Source: Stenotrophomonas sp. (GTDB taxonomy: Bacteria; Pseudomonadota; Gammaproteobacteria; Xanthomonadales; Xanthomonadaceae). Taken from it: a stretch of 9,532 nucleotides of DNA. The DNA lies in assembly GCA_003484865.1 (NCBI GenBank), contig DMZT01000070.1, positions 1 through 9,532 on the forward strand, written 5' to 3'. The translations under genes and the position numbers were made by a program. Below, one piece after another: positions 1 to 5,947 of the stretch. Below the pieces are notes generated by a model, which saw only the letters and a list, made by a program, of their open reading frames with translations, was not told the origin of the DNA and ran no database searches. Numbering within the stretch: position 1 is the first letter of the stretch; every line of letters begins with the position of its first letter.

Positions 1-352
1 CGGTATCCACTGCGGCCAAGGCGCGCAGCTGGCCCAAGGTGACCCGCCGCTCCACAGCGGGCATCGCCGGCAGGCGCTGGGCCCGGCGGGCCCCGCGGAC
101 ACCGTGCGCGATGTAGGCAAGCGCGCGTTCGATCCGCGGCACCAGCAGCCCGGCCGCCTCGGTCGGCGACATGCCGCCGGGCTGGCGATCGAACAGCGGC
201 GCGTCCAACTGTTTCTCCAGCCGCGCGATGGCCTGCGTCAACGCCGGCTGGGACAGATTCACGTGCGGTGCGGCCGCGCTGATGCCGCCGTGGTGGTAGA
301 CCGCGGCGAGGGCATGCAGATGCTTGAGGTTCAGGTCCAGAGATGTGCTCAT
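1..352 (-). CDS. LysR-type transcriptional regulator, N-terminal 117 residues (3' end outside window)
   Basis: Transcription factor, probably controlling the divergent catabolic operon starting at 454. Residues 7-66 form a typical LysR winged helix-turn-helix: [16 protein letters not shown], then the recognition region [17 protein letters not shown] and [16 protein letters not shown] helical linker follows (about 69-93). Unusually, residues 102-117 ([16 protein letters not shown]) look like the opening of a second LysR helix-turn-helix rather than the first strand of an effector domain, so this may be one of the longer LysR proteins with two DNA-binding domains. The ATG at 352 is preferred because the HTH begins directly behind it; no clear Shine-Dalgarno sequence precedes it. 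The effector domain is not in the window, so the inducer cannot be judged. Family assignment is firm. Control of the lig genes is inferred from divergent orientation across a 101-base gap, the usual LysR arrangement. Confidence 0.93.
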   Translation of the reverse strand, partial: MSTSLDLNLKHLHALAAVYHHGGISAAAPHVNLSQPALTQAIARLEKQLDAPLFDRQPGGMSPTEAAGLLVPRIERALAYIAHGVRGARRAQRLPAMPAVERRVTLGQLRALAAVDT

Positions 353-358
353 GGATCA

Positions 359-387
359 ACTATAACCAAACCCAATGGCTGTTTCGA
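359..387 (-). promoter_or_regulatory. candidate sigma70-type promoter of the LysR gene
   Basis: On the minus strand, TCGAAA (387-382, four of six matches to TTGACA) is followed after 17 bases by TATAGT (364-359, five of six matches to TATAAT). Transcription would begin near 352, which is the A of the regulator's ATG, so the message would be leaderless or nearly so. The spacing is ideal but the -35 is only fair. This is a prediction from sequence alone. Confidence 0.4.
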
Positions 388-393
388 AAAACG
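361..393. promoter_or_regulatory. candidate LysR operator in the lysR-ligK divergent region
   Basis: This AT-richer patch sits between two GC-rich divergent genes. It holds an imperfect dyad, CCA (366-368), seven bases, TGG (376-378), flanked by further partly symmetrical bases (ATAACCA against TGGCTGTT). It also holds a T-N11-A pair (363 and 375) and a perfect 8-base palindrome TTTCGAAA (382-389). LysR proteins generally bind dyads with a T-N11-A core upstream of the genes they activate and overlapping their own promoter, as this patch would. The exact site cannot be fixed from one sequence. No convincing plus-strand sigma70 promoter for the operon was found, consistent with activator dependence. 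Confidence 0.35.
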
Positions 394-410
394 ATCTTGA
401 GGGGTTGGGC

Positions 411-431
411 GGCGCAAGGACAGACTGCGCC
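411..431 (+). other. small leader inverted repeat upstream of ligK
   Basis: GGCGCA (411-416) and TGCGCC (426-431) form a perfect 6-base-pair stem with a 9-base loop. It lies between the likely promoter area and the ligK ribosome site and could fold in the leader RNA. In GC-rich DNA a stem of this length can arise by chance. Confidence 0.3.
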
Positions 432-441
432 ATCGTCAACG

Positions 442-456
442 AAGGATGGATGGATG
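442..456 (+). promoter_or_regulatory. ligK ribosome-binding site overlapping a GGAT triplet repeat
   Basis: AAGGA (442-446) lies 7 bases before the ATG at 454, which fixes the ligK start. The stretch 444-455 is three perfect tandem GGAT units, so ATG triplets occur at 446, 450 and 454 in all three frames; only 454 opens the aldolase frame. The repeat overlaps both the Shine-Dalgarno sequence and the start codon. Confidence 0.6.
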
Positions 457-1125
457 TCCCGGGTAGTCTCTTCTATCGAACGCGCCGATGCGGCGGTGAT
501 CCAGGTGCTTGCGCAGGCCGGTGTTGCCACCGCGCATGAAGCGCAGGGCCGCAGCGGTCTGCTGCATCCGCGGCTGCGCCCGATCTATGGCGGTGGGCGC
601 ATCGCCGGTAGCGCGATCACCGTGTCGGTGCCGCCGGGCGACAACTGGATGATGCACGTGGCCATCGAGCAGCTCCGCGAGGGCGACGTGCTGGTGGTGG
701 CGCCGACCAGCGACTGCACCGACGGCTACTTCGGCGATCTGCTGGCGACCTCGGCCCAGGTGCGTGGCTGCCGCGGGCTGGTGATCGATGCCGGCGTACG
801 CGACGTGCGTGACCTCACCGCGATGGGCTTCCCGGTCTGGAGCCGCGCGATCCACGCACAGGGCACGGTCAAGGAAACGCTGGGGTCGGTCAATGTGCCG
901 GTGGTCTGTGGCGGGGCACTGGTCCGGCCGGGCGATGTGGTGATCGCCGACGACGACGGGGTCTGCATCGTGCCGCGTGCGGATGCGGCGCATGTGGCCC
1001 GCGAGGCACAGGCCCGCGAGGCCCGTGAAGCGGACAAGCGCGAACGGTTGGCCAAGGGCGAGCTGGGCCTGGACATCTACCAGATGCGCGAGCGCCTGGC
1101 GGCCAAGGGCCTGCGCTATGAGTAA
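454..1125 (+). CDS. ligK: 4-carboxy-4-hydroxy-2-oxoadipate aldolase (LigK/GalC type, RraA-like fold)
   Basis: Cytoplasmic class II pyruvate aldolase, 223 residues, close to the usual 225-240. It would cleave 4-carboxy-4-hydroxy-2-oxoadipate to pyruvate and oxaloacetate, the last step of the protocatechuate 4,5-cleavage and gallate pathways; the family usually also decarboxylates oxaloacetate. Visible family motifs: [11 protein letters not shown] (23-33); [12 protein letters not shown] (94-105); VIDAGVRD (110-117), in which R116 and D117 match the family's pyruvate-binding Arg and metal-site Asp; and DDDGVCIVP near the end of the core. A charged helical tail follows, as in true aldolases and unlike short RraA. 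RraA, the RNase E inhibitor, shares the fold, but the neighbours and C-terminal extension favour the aldolase. First gene of the operon; its last 8 bases overlap ligU, implying coupled translation. An upstream GTG at 343 in the same frame would invade the lysR gene and is rejected. Confidence 0.92.
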   Translation: MSRVVSSIERADAAVIQVLAQAGVATAHEAQGRSGLLHPRLRPIYGGGRIAGSAITVSVPPGDNWMMHVAIEQLREGDVLVVAPTSDCTDGYFGDLLATSAQVRGCRGLVIDAGVRDVRDLTAMGFPVWSRAIHAQGTVKETLGSVNVPVVCGGALVRPGDVVIADDDGVCIVPRADAAHVAREAQAREAREADKRERLAKGELGLDIYQMRERLAAKGLRYE

Positions 1126-2173
1126 GGCCGTGCGCGCGATGTGGATGCGCGGCGGCACCTCCAAGGGCGGGTTCTTTCTCGCTTCGGAGCTGCCGGCCGA
1201 GCCGGCCACGCGAGATGCCTTCCTGCTACGTGCGTTCGGCTCGCCCGATCCGCGCCAGATCGATGGCATGGGCGGCGCTGATCCGCTGACCTCCAAGGTC
1301 GCGGTCGTGGCGCCCTCCCGCCATGCGGATGCCGACGTGGACTATCTGTTCCTGCAGGTGTTCGTGGACCAGGCCGTGGTCAGCGATGCGCAGAACTGCG
1401 GCAACATGCTGGCCGCCGTCGGCCCGTTCGCCATCGAGCGTGGATTGGTTGCAGCCACGGGCGAGCAGACCGACGTACGCATCTTCATGTGCAACACCGG
1501 CACGCTCGCCTCGGCGACCGTGCAGACGCCGCAGGGCACGGTGGCGTATGACGGCCAGGCACGCATCGACGGCGTGCCCGGCAGCGCCGCCCCGGTTCCA
1601 TTGGCGTTCGCCGACATCGCCGGCTCCAGCTGTGGCGCGCTGCTGCCGACCGGCCATGCTGTCGATGTCATCGACGGGGTGGAGACCACCCTGATCGACA
1701 ACGGCATGCCGTGCATCGTGCTGCGCGCCTCCGATGTGGGCATCACCGGCCATGAGGACCGCGCCACGCTGGACGCTGATGAGGCGCTCAAGGCCACGTT
1801 GGAGGCGATCCGCCTGCAGGCCGGCCCGCTGATGCGGTTGGGTGATGTCAGTGCCCAGTCCGTCCCCAAGATGATGCTGGTGGCGGCGCCTCGCGCAGGC
1901 GGGGCGATCAGCGTCCGTTCGTTCATTCCGCATCGCTGCCACGCCTCCATCGGGGTGCTTGGGGCAGTGACGGTCGCCACGGCCTGTCTGCTGCCAGATT
2001 CCCCCGCGCATGCCCTCGCGGCGCTGCCCGGCGGCCCGCATCAGACGCTGGAGATCGAGCACCCCAGTGGAAGCACCGCTGCCGTGCTGGATCTGGACGC
2101 GGCCGGGCAGGTGACCCGCGCCGCGGTACTGCGCACCGCGCGAAAGCTCTTCGACGGCGTGCTGTTCGACTGA
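1118..2173 (+). CDS. ligU: 4-oxalomesaconate isomerase/tautomerase (LigU/GalD, PrpF family)
   Basis: Cytoplasmic cofactor-free isomerase of the PrpF fold, 351 residues, normal length. In Sphingobium LigU shifts the double bond of 4-oxalomesaconate to give the substrate of the hydratase LigJ; the Pseudomonas putida homologue GalD was described as a keto-enol tautomerase. Family motifs: [14 protein letters not shown] (8-21), [15 protein letters not shown] (50-64), [17 protein letters not shown] (91-107), then [10 protein letters not shown] and [10 protein letters not shown] in the second half. K60 and C94 fit the catalytic Lys and Cys of the family; their spacing of 34 equals that recalled for LigU and PrpF. 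The ATG at 1118 is chosen because the MRGGTSKG motif begins within ten residues; it overlaps the ligK end. PrpF itself isomerises 2-methylaconitate, but no propionate genes are nearby, so the aromatic pathway role is preferred. Confidence 0.9.
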   Translation: MSKAVRAMWMRGGTSKGGFFLASELPAEPATRDAFLLRAFGSPDPRQIDGMGGADPLTSKVAVVAPSRHADADVDYLFLQVFVDQAVVSDAQNCGNMLAAVGPFAIERGLVAATGEQTDVRIFMCNTGTLASATVQTPQGTVAYDGQARIDGVPGSAAPVPLAFADIAGSSCGALLPTGHAVDVIDGVETTLIDNGMPCIVLRASDVGITGHEDRATLDADEALKATLEAIRLQAGPLMRLGDVSAQSVPKMMLVAAPRAGGAISVRSFIPHRCHASIGVLGAVTVATACLLPDSPAHALAALPGGPHQTLEIEHPSGSTAAVLDLDAAGQVTRAAVLRTARKLFDGVLFD

Positions 2174-2215
2174 ATACGCACGACGTCCTTATTCTTGTGA
2201 CCTGGGAGGGTTGAT

Positions 2216-3529
2216 ATGACCGTTGTAGAGAAGCGGCCGAGCCGCTTCGGCATTGTGGGCCAGCTCTGGTTCCAGGTGCTGGCAGGTACCGTGATCGGCG
2301 TGCTGTTGGGGTGGCTGCAGCCGGACATCGGCTCGGCGATGAAGCCCTTCGGCGACGCGTTCATCAAGCTGATCCGGATGATGATCGGTCCGATCATCTT
2401 CGTCACGGTGGTGCATGGCATCGCCGGCATGCGCGACATGCGCAGCGTGGGCCGCCTGGCCCTGAAATCGCTGATCTACTTCGAAGTCATCACGATCCTG
2501 GCGCTGATCGTGGGCCTGGTGGTGGTGGATGTCTGGAAGCCGGGCGCGGGGATGAACATCGACCCGGCCACTATCGACATGGCCAGCATCCAGGGCTACG
2601 TGCACAGCGCGCATGACCAGTCGATCGTGTCCTACATCATGGCGATCATCCCCAACACGCTGGTGAGCGCCTTCACCGAAGCGCACGTGCTGCAGGTGCT
2701 CTTCGTGGCGGTGCTGTTCGGTGTGGCGCTGGCCTCGATCGGCGAGCGTGGCGCGCCGGTGATGAAGGTGATCGAGTCCACCTCGGGCGCGCTGTTCAAG
2801 ATCATCGGCTACATCATGTACTTCGCCCCGATCGGCGCCTTCGGTGCAATCGCCTTCACCGTTGGCCAGTTCGGTGCGGGCTCGCTGCTGTCGCTGGGCG
2901 AGCTGATCATCGAGTTCTTCGTGGTCTGCGGGCTGTTCACCGTGCTGGTGCTGGGCAGCGTGTGCTGGTGGACCGGTGCCAGCTTGTGGCGGCTGCTGGG
3001 CTACCTGCGCGATGAGATCGTTATCGTCGCGGCGACCACCTCCACCGAAACCGTCCTGCCGCGCCTGATCGAAAAAATGAAGAAGCTGGGCTGCGAAGAA
3101 GGTGTGGTGGGTTTCGTGATCCCGGCCGGCTACTCGTTCAATCTCGACGGCACCTGCCTGTACCTGACCACCGTCGCGCTGTTCCTGGCCCAGGCGACCA
3201 ACACCGAGCTGACCGTCTGGCACCAGCTGGGCCTGATCGCGGTGCTGCTGCTGACCTCCAAGGGCGCGGCCGGTGTGGCCGGCGCGGCATTCGTGGTGCT
3301 GGCGGCGACGCTGGGTACCACCGGCACGATTCCGGTGGCGAGCATCGCGTTGATCCTGGGCATCCACCGGATCCTGGCAGAGGGCCTGACCTTCGTGAAC
3401 CTGATCGGCAATGCGATCGCGGTGCTGGTCATCGCCAAGTGGGAAGGCAAGCTCGACGAGAAGGTGCTGGCCGAGCAGATCGGCACTCGGCGGCTGAGAC
3501 GCCGCGTGCTGACTGCCGCCACCGTCTGA
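2216..3529 (+). CDS. dicarboxylate/amino acid:cation symporter (DctA/Glt family) with altered substrate site
   Basis: Inner-membrane secondary transporter, 437 residues, normal family length, many hydrophobic segments. Signature regions are intact: hairpin 1 TTSTETVLP (274-282), TM7 GYSFNLDGT (305-313), hairpin 2 TSKGAAGVAGAAF (347-359), and the end of TM8 NLIGN followed by VIAKWEGKLD. The substrate region differs. Where E. coli DctA has GIDRFMSEARALTN, this protein has GIHRILAEGLTFVN (382-395) without gaps, so the family's substrate-binding Arg (Arg397 of GltPh) is L391 and the Asp of GID is H384. The usual VTGSG of hairpin 2 is VAGAA. C4-dicarboxylate uptake is therefore doubtful; from its place inside the operon an aromatic acid or pathway intermediate is more likely (inference). 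A strong GGGAGG (2204-2209) precedes the ATG, 42 bases after ligU. Confidence 0.9.
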   Translation: MTVVEKRPSRFGIVGQLWFQVLAGTVIGVLLGWLQPDIGSAMKPFGDAFIKLIRMMIGPIIFVTVVHGIAGMRDMRSVGRLALKSLIYFEVITILALIVGLVVVDVWKPGAGMNIDPATIDMASIQGYVHSAHDQSIVSYIMAIIPNTLVSAFTEAHVLQVLFVAVLFGVALASIGERGAPVMKVIESTSGALFKIIGYIMYFAPIGAFGAIAFTVGQFGAGSLLSLGELIIEFFVVCGLFTVLVLGSVCWWTGASLWRLLGYLRDEIVIVAATTSTETVLPRLIEKMKKLGCEEGVVGFVIPAGYSFNLDGTCLYLTTVALFLAQATNTELTVWHQLGLIAVLLLTSKGAAGVAGAAFVVLAATLGTTGTIPVASIALILGIHRILAEGLTFVNLIGNAIAVLVIAKWEGKLDEKVLAEQIGTRRLRRRVLTAATV

Positions 3530-3536
3530 TCCTGCC

Positions 3537-3555
3537 GCCGCGGCGCTGCCGCGGC
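3537..3555 (+). other. GC-rich hairpin after the symporter gene
   Basis: GCCGCGGC (3537-3544) and GCCGCGGC (3548-3555) form an 8-base-pair stem with a GCT loop, 8 bases after the symporter stop. No T run follows, so it is not a standard intrinsic terminator. It may block exonucleases or partly terminate, separating symporter from porin expression. Function is inferred only. Confidence 0.5.
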
Positions 3556-3573
3556 CTCCCGACATCCATCCGT

Positions 3574-3593
3574 TGCGCGGCTGCGGCCGCGCA
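3574..3593 (+). promoter_or_regulatory. hairpin abutting the porin ribosome-binding site
   Basis: TGCGCGGC (3574-3581) and GCCGCGCA (3586-3593) form a perfect 8-base-pair stem with a TGCG tetraloop. It ends one base before the AGGAGG of the porin gene. Stems this close to a Shine-Dalgarno sequence commonly affect ribosome access or mark processing and stability points. The effect here is unknown. Confidence 0.5.
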
Positions 3594-3594
3594 C

Positions 3595-3600
3595 AGGAGG
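3595..3600 (+). promoter_or_regulatory. ribosome-binding site fixing a GTG start for the porin
   Basis: A consensus AGGAGG lies 5 bases before GTG at 3606. It selects this GTG over the in-frame TTG at 3573, which would add eleven charged and irregular residues ahead of the signal peptide and lacks its own ribosome site. Confidence 0.85.
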
Positions 3601-3605
3601 CGCTT

Positions 3606-4901
3606 GTGTCCCGTTTTCCCCGCAATACCCTTTGCCTGCTGGTGGCTGCCAGCCTGGCGGCGCCGGCGTTCGCCGCGTCCGCTTCACCCAAGGGCAGTCT
3701 GCCCGATGGCGTCGATCTCACGTTGGACCTGGTCGGCAACGTCGCCTCCAATCCGGTCGGTGGTGTCGAGCAGGGCACCGAAGGCTCGTACTGGGTGATG
3801 GCCCAGTCCAAGTTTGATCTGGACACGCTGTGGGGTATCCACAACACCGACGTCGATGCGCAGTGGGCCTGGTTCGCCGGCCGCAACCTGGCGCGCGAGA
3901 AAATCGGCAATTCGATCAGTGCCCAGCAGACCTGGCGGCCGGTGGCCGGCGGGCGCCTGACCCGGCTGACCCTGCGCCACCGCTTCGACAACGGCCTGAG
4001 CATCATTGCCGGTCGTGCCCCGGTGAACAGCTACTTCAACAGCTCCGCGCTCAACTGCGTGTTCATGAGCAACGCGATGTGCCTGACCCCGTATGGGGCG
4101 ATCACCGATCTGGGCATCACTGCCTACCCGAACGCGTCTTGGGCCGGGATCGTGCGCTACGACGTGAATGACCGCTGGTATGCGCAGGCCGGTGCCTTCG
4201 ACTACAACAACGCCTTGAACAAGGCCGGCAAGAACGGCCTGGACTTCTCGGTGGGCGAGGGTACCGGGACCATCACCGCGTATGAAGTCGGCTACCAGAC
4301 CAGCTTCGCCAATGACCGTCTGCCGCGGACCTTCCGGCTGGGCATGTACCGCAACAGCGATGGTGGCAAGAGCTCCTACTACGATGCCAACGGCACCTCC
4401 GCAGCGCTGACCGGCAGGCCGACCGCGGTGCAGGACGGTGCGCGGTCGGGCGGGTATGCCATGGCCGATCAGACGGTCTGGCGGGGTACAGGCAAGCGCA
4501 ACCTCGCGCTGTTTGCGCGCGCGTACGTGAACACGGGCAACGAAGCGCCGGTCGACACCTTCGTCTCGGCCGGCTTCGTCAAGACCGGCACCTTCGCCGG
4601 CCGCGAGCAGGACACGTTGGCGATGTTTGTCTCCAACACCCACTTCAGTGACGAACAGATCGACTTCCTGCGCGACCGGCGTACCCGCAATGGCGGCAAC
4701 GGTGCGCCGCATGCGGACGAGATCATCGCCGAGCTCAGCTATGGCTGGGCCGTGCACAAGGGCATCCGCCTGATGCCCAACCTGCAGTACGTCATCAACC
4801 CCGATCCCCTCTACGCGCCTACCCGTACCACCGACATTCCCGATGCGCTGATTGTCGGGCTGCGCATGGACATCCACTTCGCCCAGCTGTTCGGCTGGTG
4901 A
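3606..4901 (+). CDS. outer-membrane porin, OprB (carbohydrate-selective) family
   Basis: Predicted 431-residue beta-barrel porin. The start is GTG, chosen from AGGAGG 5 bases upstream. Residues 1-23 form a Sec signal peptide: basic SRFPR, hydrophobic core, cleavage probably after APAFA. The mature part has the alternating strands and aromatic girdles of a barrel and ends in FGW, with the terminal aromatic residue recognised by the BAM assembly machine. The region around ALNCVFMSNAMC holds two close cysteines (C151 and C159), which may form a disulfide; together with YWVMAQSKFDLDTL and the closing DIPDALIVGLRMDIHF it fits OprB-type porins rather than OprD/BenF types usual in aromatic operons. 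It probably admits the pathway's substrate into the periplasm for the adjacent symporter; the substrate is inferred from context only. Two GC hairpins lie just upstream. Confidence 0.85.
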   Translation: MSRFPRNTLCLLVAASLAAPAFAASASPKGSLPDGVDLTLDLVGNVASNPVGGVEQGTEGSYWVMAQSKFDLDTLWGIHNTDVDAQWAWFAGRNLAREKIGNSISAQQTWRPVAGGRLTRLTLRHRFDNGLSIIAGRAPVNSYFNSSALNCVFMSNAMCLTPYGAITDLGITAYPNASWAGIVRYDVNDRWYAQAGAFDYNNALNKAGKNGLDFSVGEGTGTITAYEVGYQTSFANDRLPRTFRLGMYRNSDGGKSSYYDANGTSAALTGRPTAVQDGARSGGYAMADQTVWRGTGKRNLALFARAYVNTGNEAPVDTFVSAGFVKTGTFAGREQDTLAMFVSNTHFSDEQIDFLRDRRTRNGGNGAPHADEIIAELSYGWAVHKGIRLMPNLQYVINPDPLYAPTRTTDIPDALIVGLRMDIHFAQLFGW

Positions 4902-4924
4902 TTGATCCCCCACGAGGCCCCTGC

Positions 4925-5947
4925 ATGATCATCGATTGCCACGGTCATTACACGACCGCCCCCGCCAGCCACGACGCCTTCCGCAAACAGCAGATCGCGC
5001 ATTACCACGACCCCTCGCTGCCGGCGCCGGTCTACCCGGAGATCAGCGATGCGGAGTTGCGCGAGAGCGTGGAGGCCAACCAGTTGCGCCTGCTGCGCGA
5101 GCGTGGTGCCGACATGACCATCTTCTCCCCGCGTGCCAGCACCATGGCCCATCACATCGGCGACGAACGGGTCAGCGCGGAATGGACACGCCGCTGCAAC
5201 GACCTGATCGCCCGCGTGGTGGCGCTGTATCCGGAGACCTTCATCGGCGTGTGCCAGCTGCCGCAGTCGCCGGGCGTGCCGATCGCCCATTCGATCGCCG
5301 AGCTGGAGCGCTGCGTCAACGAGCTCGGCTTCGTGGGCTGCAACCTCAACCCGGACCCGTCCGGCGGCCACTGGACCGGCCTGCCGCTCACCGACAAGGC
5401 CTGGTATCCGTTCTTCGAGAAGATGGTGGAACTGGACGTTCCGGCGATGGTGCATGTCTCGGGCAGCTGCAACGCCAACTTCCATGCCACCGGCGCGCAC
5501 TACCTCAACGCCGATACCACCGCGTTCATGCAGTTCCTGCAGGGCGACCTGTTCCGTGACTTCCCTGCGTTGCGTTTCATCATTCCGCACGGCGGCGGTG
5601 CGGTTCCCTATCACTGGGGGCGTTTCCGTGGCCTGGCCGACATGCTGGGCAAGCCGCCGCTGAACGAGCACGTCATGAAGAACGTGTTCTTCGATACCTG
5701 CGTCTATCATCAACCGGGCATTGATCTTCTTTTCAAGGTCATCGACATCGACAACATCCTGTTCGGTTCGGAAATGGTCGGCGCGGTCCGCGGCATCGAT
5801 CCGGAAACGGGGCAGTTCTTCGACGACACGCTGCGGTATGTGAACGCGCTGGGCCTGTCCGAGAGCGATCGCCGTAAGGTGTGCGAAGGCAACGCGCGGC
5901 GGGTCTATCCGCGTCTGGATGCGCAGCTGAAGGCGAGGGGCCTGTGA
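4925..5947 (+). CDS. ligJ: 4-oxalomesaconate hydratase (LigJ type, amidohydrolase superfamily)
   Basis: Cytoplasmic metal-dependent hydratase, 340 residues, near-identical in length to Sphingobium LigJ as recalled. It would hydrate the isomerised 4-oxalomesaconate to 4-carboxy-4-hydroxy-2-oxoadipate for LigK. Metal site: N-terminal MIIDCHGHYTTAP with H6 and H8, H177 in MVHVSG, and IIPHGGGAVPYHWGRFRG with H222. At the end of the last barrel strands LFGSEMVG carries E283 where most amidohydrolases have Asp, as in LigJ, where a Glu serves as base. The closing CEGNARRVYP is typical of the amidohydrolase-2 group. ATG 4925 is chosen over GTG 4898 because the metal-binding HxH must sit at the N-terminus and GAGG (4914-4917) lies 7 bases ahead. 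Only 23 bases follow the porin stop, and the stop shares one base with the ligI start. Decarboxylases of this superfamily look similar, but context favours LigJ. Confidence 0.9.
   Translation: MIIDCHGHYTTAPASHDAFRKQQIAHYHDPSLPAPVYPEISDAELRESVEANQLRLLRERGADMTIFSPRASTMAHHIGDERVSAEWTRRCNDLIARVVALYPETFIGVCQLPQSPGVPIAHSIAELERCVNELGFVGCNLNPDPSGGHWTGLPLTDKAWYPFFEKMVELDVPAMVHVSGSCNANFHATGAHYLNADTTAFMQFLQGDLFRDFPALRFIIPHGGGAVPYHWGRFRGLADMLGKPPLNEHVMKNVFFDTCVYHQPGIDLLFKVIDIDNILFGSEMVGAVRGIDPETGQFFDDTLRYVNALGLSESDRRKVCEGNARRVYPRLDAQLKARGL

Noticed and set aside
382..393. Xanthomonas PIP box (HrpX site) suggested by TTTCG at 382
   Set aside because: No second TTCG-type half-site at the required 15-16 base spacing was seen.
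398..426. Plus-strand sigma70 promoter for ligK (TTGAGG, 17 bases, CAGACT)
   Set aside because: The -10 matches only three of six bases; too weak to list as a feature.
454..1125. Calling the aldolase RraA, the RNase E regulator
   Set aside because: Same fold, but the extra C-terminal helix, the pyruvate-site motifs and the lig neighbours favour the aldolase.
1118..2173. Calling the isomerase PrpF of the methylcitrate pathway
   Set aside because: No prpB, prpC or acnD nearby, while three other PDC/oxalomesaconate enzymes are in the same operon.
2189..4006. A 605-codon open frame on the minus strand across the symporter and porin genes
   Set aside because: It lies opposite two well-supported genes, is rich in His, Gln, Arg and Asp as expected from the complement of GC-rich codons, and shows no domain or ribosome site.
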